Shown piece after piece: positions 61,803-64,000 of a stretch of DNA of 64,000 bases; position 1 is the first letter of the stretch, and each line of letters begins with the position of its first letter. A program made the position numbers and the translations under genes. Under the pieces are notes generated by a model that was not told the DNA's origin, searched no databases, and was given only the letters and a program-made list of their open reading frames with translations. The stretch lies in NCBI GenBank assembly GCA_018401435.1, contig JAGYJW010000033.1, forward strand, positions 1 through 64,000, in the 5' to 3' direction. Origin of the DNA: Deltaproteobacteria bacterium (lineage in GTDB: Bacteria; Myxococcota_A; UBA796; UBA2385).

Positions 61803-62477
61803 GTGCAGAAGTGGCAGCTGCTCGACACCGGCCCCGTGCCCGACTCCACGTCCACCATGGAGCTCTTTGAGCGCCCCGGCGAGGTGGCGATTCGCGTGGA
61901 CGGGCGCGAGCTGATGAGCAGCCGCATGCACGGATCGGAAGATGCCCTGGCGGATCTGGCCTGCGACATCGTGGGCGATCGGCCCCGGGCGCGCATCCTG
62001 GTGGGGGGGCTGGGCATGGGCTTCACCCTGGCCGCTGCCCTGCGAAGGGTGGGTCCGGCCGCCCAGGTGGTGGTGGCCGAGCTGGTTCCCGCCGTCGTGC
62101 GCTGGCACCGCGGGCCGCTCGGGCAGGTGGCTGGCCACCCCTTGGACGACCCCCGGGCCGGCCTCTTCGAAGGCGACGTGGGCGCCGCCATTCGCGAAGA
62201 GCAAGGCGCCTGGGACGCCATCCTGCTGGATGTGGACAACGGTCCCCATGGCCTGACCCGGGTGGCCAACGACTGGCTCTATGGCTGGCACGGCCTGGAG
62301 GCCGCCCGCGAGGCCCTGCGCCCCGGCGGCGTGCTGGCCGTGTGGTCCGCCGCCCCCGACGCCCCCTTCACCAAGCGCCTGCAAAAGGCCGGCTTTGACG
62401 TGTCGGTCGAGCCCGTGCGGTCCCGGGGCAAGAAGGGCGGCCAGCGCCACATCGTCTGGGTGGCCCGTCGGGGCTGA
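61803..62477 (+). CDS. Spermidine-synthase-like methyltransferase-fold protein
   Basis: 224 residues from a GTG at 61803. Rossmann motif I is 'RILVGGLGMGFTLAAALRRV', followed by 'VVVAELVPAVVRWHRG', 'GDVGAAIREE' and 'DAILLDVDNGPHGLT', the arrangement of spermidine-synthase-like (PABS) proteins that bind decarboxylated SAM or SAM. The polyamine-binding residues are not clearly conserved, so transferase specificity is open. The distance from its stop to the convergent partner gene at 62484 is 6 bases. Confidence 0.85.
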   Translation: MQKWQLLDTGPVPDSTSTMELFERPGEVAIRVDGRELMSSRMHGSEDALADLACDIVGDRPRARILVGGLGMGFTLAAALRRVGPAAQVVVAELVPAVVRWHRGPLGQVAGHPLDDPRAGLFEGDVGAAIREEQGAWDAILLDVDNGPHGLTRVANDWLYGWHGLEAAREALRPGGVLAVWSAAPDAPFTKRLQKAGFDVSVEPVRSRGKKGGQRHIVWVARRG

Positions 62478-62483
62478 CCACCT

Positions 62484-63245
62484 TCAACGCGCGATCAGCA
62501 AGCCCTCGGCCAGCAGCGCATCGACCAGCTCGGCGTCTTCTCCGGGATCGCAGCCCAGGCGGCGGGCCTCGGCCTCCAAGGCCGGGCGGGGCGCGGGCAC
62601 GGCGGCGAAGGCCAACAGGGCCACCAGGCCGTCAGAGGCAGCGCCCACCGACAGCTCACCTGCGGCGTCCACCTCGATGAGGATGTGCTCCTGCGGCCCA
62701 TCTTCAACGGGACGGGGCCCGCGCTGGCCCGCCACCAGGGCCGCCACCGGGTCGGGGCCCAGCTCGGCCCGAATGCGCAACCAGGCGGCGTGGGCCGCTG
62801 CAGAGACGGTCAGGGCCTCCACCCCCGGGCGGCAACAGAGCCCTGGCCCCGCGGCGCGCTCCCGGCGGCGGGCCCGGGCCAGGGCCAGCTCCAGGCGGGT
62901 GATCTCCCCTCCCCCCTGCCCCAGGGCGAAGGGGCCGAATTCCAGGGCCATCGACCCCCGGGTGGACAAGCAGCGGGCAAAGGCCGCCGAGGAGAAGTAG
63001 GCGTCCACGGCTGCGATGCCCAGGATGGCCGCCCTGACCGGATACTCGTCCAGCAGCGCGTGAACGCCACGGCTGCGCCGAAAGCGGTCCGTGGACCAGC
63101 CCCGGGGGTCCACCCGCAGCAGCAGGGCCCGCTCCGCTTCGGTCAGGCCCGCGACGGGGCCGGCCAACAGCGCCCCAACATAAGCGGGATCATAGAGCAT
63201 GCGCACCATGGCCTGGCGCAAGGCAGGCACCCGACGACCGGTCAT
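62484..63245 (-). CDS. Putative MNIO partner protein
   Basis: 253 residues from ATG 63245, overlapping the MNIO stop (ATGA). It is helical near the N-terminus ('ALRQAMVRMLYDPAYVGALLAGP', 'LTEAERALLLRVDPRGWSTDRFRRSRGVHALLDEYPVRAAI'), a pattern like the C-terminal segments or partner proteins that accompany DUF692 enzymes (BufC/TglI/MbnC-type roles). The second half is alpha/beta with 'HILIEVDAAGELSVGAASDGLVALL'. The coupling to the MNIO gene supports a joint function. Confidence 0.6.
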   Translation of the reverse strand: MTGRRVPALRQAMVRMLYDPAYVGALLAGPVAGLTEAERALLLRVDPRGWSTDRFRRSRGVHALLDEYPVRAAILGIAAVDAYFSSAAFARCLSTRGSMALEFGPFALGQGGGEITRLELALARARRRERAAGPGLCCRPGVEALTVSAAAHAAWLRIRAELGPDPVAALVAGQRGPRPVEDGPQEHILIEVDAAGELSVGAASDGLVALLAFAAVPAPRPALEAEARRLGCDPGEDAELVDALLAEGLLIAR

Positions 63246-64000
63246 TCCTGCAGCCCCAGGGCGGGGCCCAGGCGGGCCAGCACCTCGGCATAAAGCGGCA
63301 GCACTGCGGGCAGGGGGTTGCGCTCGCACTCCACCACCACCGCCTTCAGGTTGGGGGCCCGCGCCGCCACATGGTCGGCGATGCGCCAGGTGTCGGGCAA
63401 GACATCCGTGCCGTGGTCGTCATCCACCCAATGCAAGCCCTCGTGGTCGCGCTCGGCGCCGCCCGCGATGTGCAGCTCCACCACGCGATCCAGGGGGAAG
63501 GCGTCCAGGCCCGTCAGGGCGTCGTGCCCCATCAGCCGCTGGTAGAGGGCGAGGTGGGCGCAATCCAGCAGCATGCCCGTGTCTGCATCTTCGAGCAGCC
63601 GCGCAAAGAAGTCCAGCAGGTGCAGATCCCCCACAAAGGTGGTGCCGGGCGGGTTCTCGGGCAGGACCTCCAGCCCGGTGGCGGCCCGCAAGGCGGCGAT
63701 GCCATCGGCCATGGGCCCCACCTGCTCGGCTACAAGAATGGGCGGCAGCAGCAAGAGCTGGCCCCGATCCCGCCGGCCGAAGTGCCACATGCCCGCGTCG
63801 CCGCACAACCAGGCCGGGCGCAGGATCGCCTGCGCCTGTCTCAGCGAATCCAACCAGGCCGGGTCGAGATCCTCGGGCTCGTCGAGGTTGATGTCGAGGA
63901 AGTGGTGGGTGGTGGGCGGGCCCGCCGCGGCCCAGGCCCGGGCCTGGGCGTCGAGTCCCCGGGACAGCTCGACGCCAACCTCCAGAAAGCCGCCGTAGCG
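63242..64000 (-). CDS. DUF692/MNIO family oxidative enzyme, N-terminus beyond window
   Basis: At least 253 residues, running off the right edge. DUF692 (MNIO) enzymes are multinuclear non-heme iron oxygenases that modify Cys, Asp or other residues in ribosomally made peptides. Visible family features are 'FLEVGVELSRGLD', 'HHFLDINLDEPEDLD', 'GLEVLPENPPGTTFVGDLHLLDFFARLLEDADTGMLLDCAHLALYQ' (with the metal-binding Glu-Asn and Asp-Cys-x-His), 'VVELHIAGGAE' and 'WVDDDHGTDVLPDTW'. It is coupled to the partner gene at 62484-63245. The precursor peptide, if any, is likely upstream beyond the window. Confidence 0.85.
   Translation of the reverse strand, partial: RYGGFLEVGVELSRGLDAQARAWAAAGPPTTHHFLDINLDEPEDLDPAWLDSLRQAQAILRPAWLCGDAGMWHFGRRDRGQLLLLPPILVAEQVGPMADGIAALRAATGLEVLPENPPGTTFVGDLHLLDFFARLLEDADTGMLLDCAHLALYQRLMGHDALTGLDAFPLDRVVELHIAGGAERDHEGLHWVDDDHGTDVLPDTWRIADHVAARAPNLKAVVVECERNPLPAVLPLYAEVLARLGPALGLQE

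Overview
The window is about 70% GC, densely coding, and most resembles an uncultured Myxococcota-type (delta-proteobacterial) chromosome. The grounds are a MYXO-CTERM-like tail on the protein at 44941-46260, several FG-GAP/VCBS lipoproteins with Gly/Asp-rich linkers, a GAF-AAA-Fis activator beside a near-consensus sigma-54 promoter, and many short ATGA-type overlaps between genes. No tRNA, rRNA or CRISPR array was seen. Family names come from motif recognition by eye and not from searches.

Layout. 0-4.3 kb is an accessory, rearranged patch on the minus strand: two copies of an unknown small gene, a Cys-rich protein, two small MotA/TolQ-like membrane proteins, a decayed DDE transposase between the copies, and a repeated upstream module with a GGCCAC-N4-GTGGCC palindrome. 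4.3-9.4 kb holds a zinc-ribbon protein, a crotonase and an Mrr-like protein in one operon, then a DUF427 protein and envelope proteins. 9.5-21.7 kb reads as a surface or lipid-linked biosynthesis cluster: two B12/radical SAM proteins, a membrane SGNH hydrolase, two polytopic glycosyltransferase-like proteins and a flippase-like LPG_synthase_TM protein. Several of these are frameshifted, some at G/C homopolymers, so sequencing error is a live explanation. 21.7-28 kb has two convergent FG-GAP lipoproteins, a broken Rieske oxygenase, an AlkD N-terminal fragment and YaeQ.

28-32 kb carries an orphan contractile-tail pair (sheath plus gp26-like protein) bordered by IS630 and IS66 remnants. 33.1-36.5 kb is a compact integrated element downstream of ychF: tyrosine integrase, excisionase-like HTH protein, a candidate ART-like toxin with a small partner, and an Mrr-type nuclease, bounded by 15-bp near-identical direct repeats. 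36.5-51.3 kb is mostly housekeeping (ychF, aminotransferase, purF, fumarase, lysS) plus a desaturase, a TPR-glycosyltransferase and a truncated acyl-CoA thioesterase at a rearrangement junction.

51.3-64 kb contains a HATPase/PilZ-like protein, a GNAT-nitrilase fusion, and a complete regulatory unit: sigma-54 promoter and upstream inverted repeats, then a peroxiredoxin-glutaredoxin gene, then an overlapping GAF-AAA-Fis activator gene, which suggests an autoregulated peroxide or NO response. After it come a GH31 lipoprotein, a hotdog protein, an FG-GAP lipoprotein, a spermidine-synthase-like protein and, at the right edge, a DUF692/MNIO enzyme with a partner protein, a pairing typical of RiPP-modifying systems.
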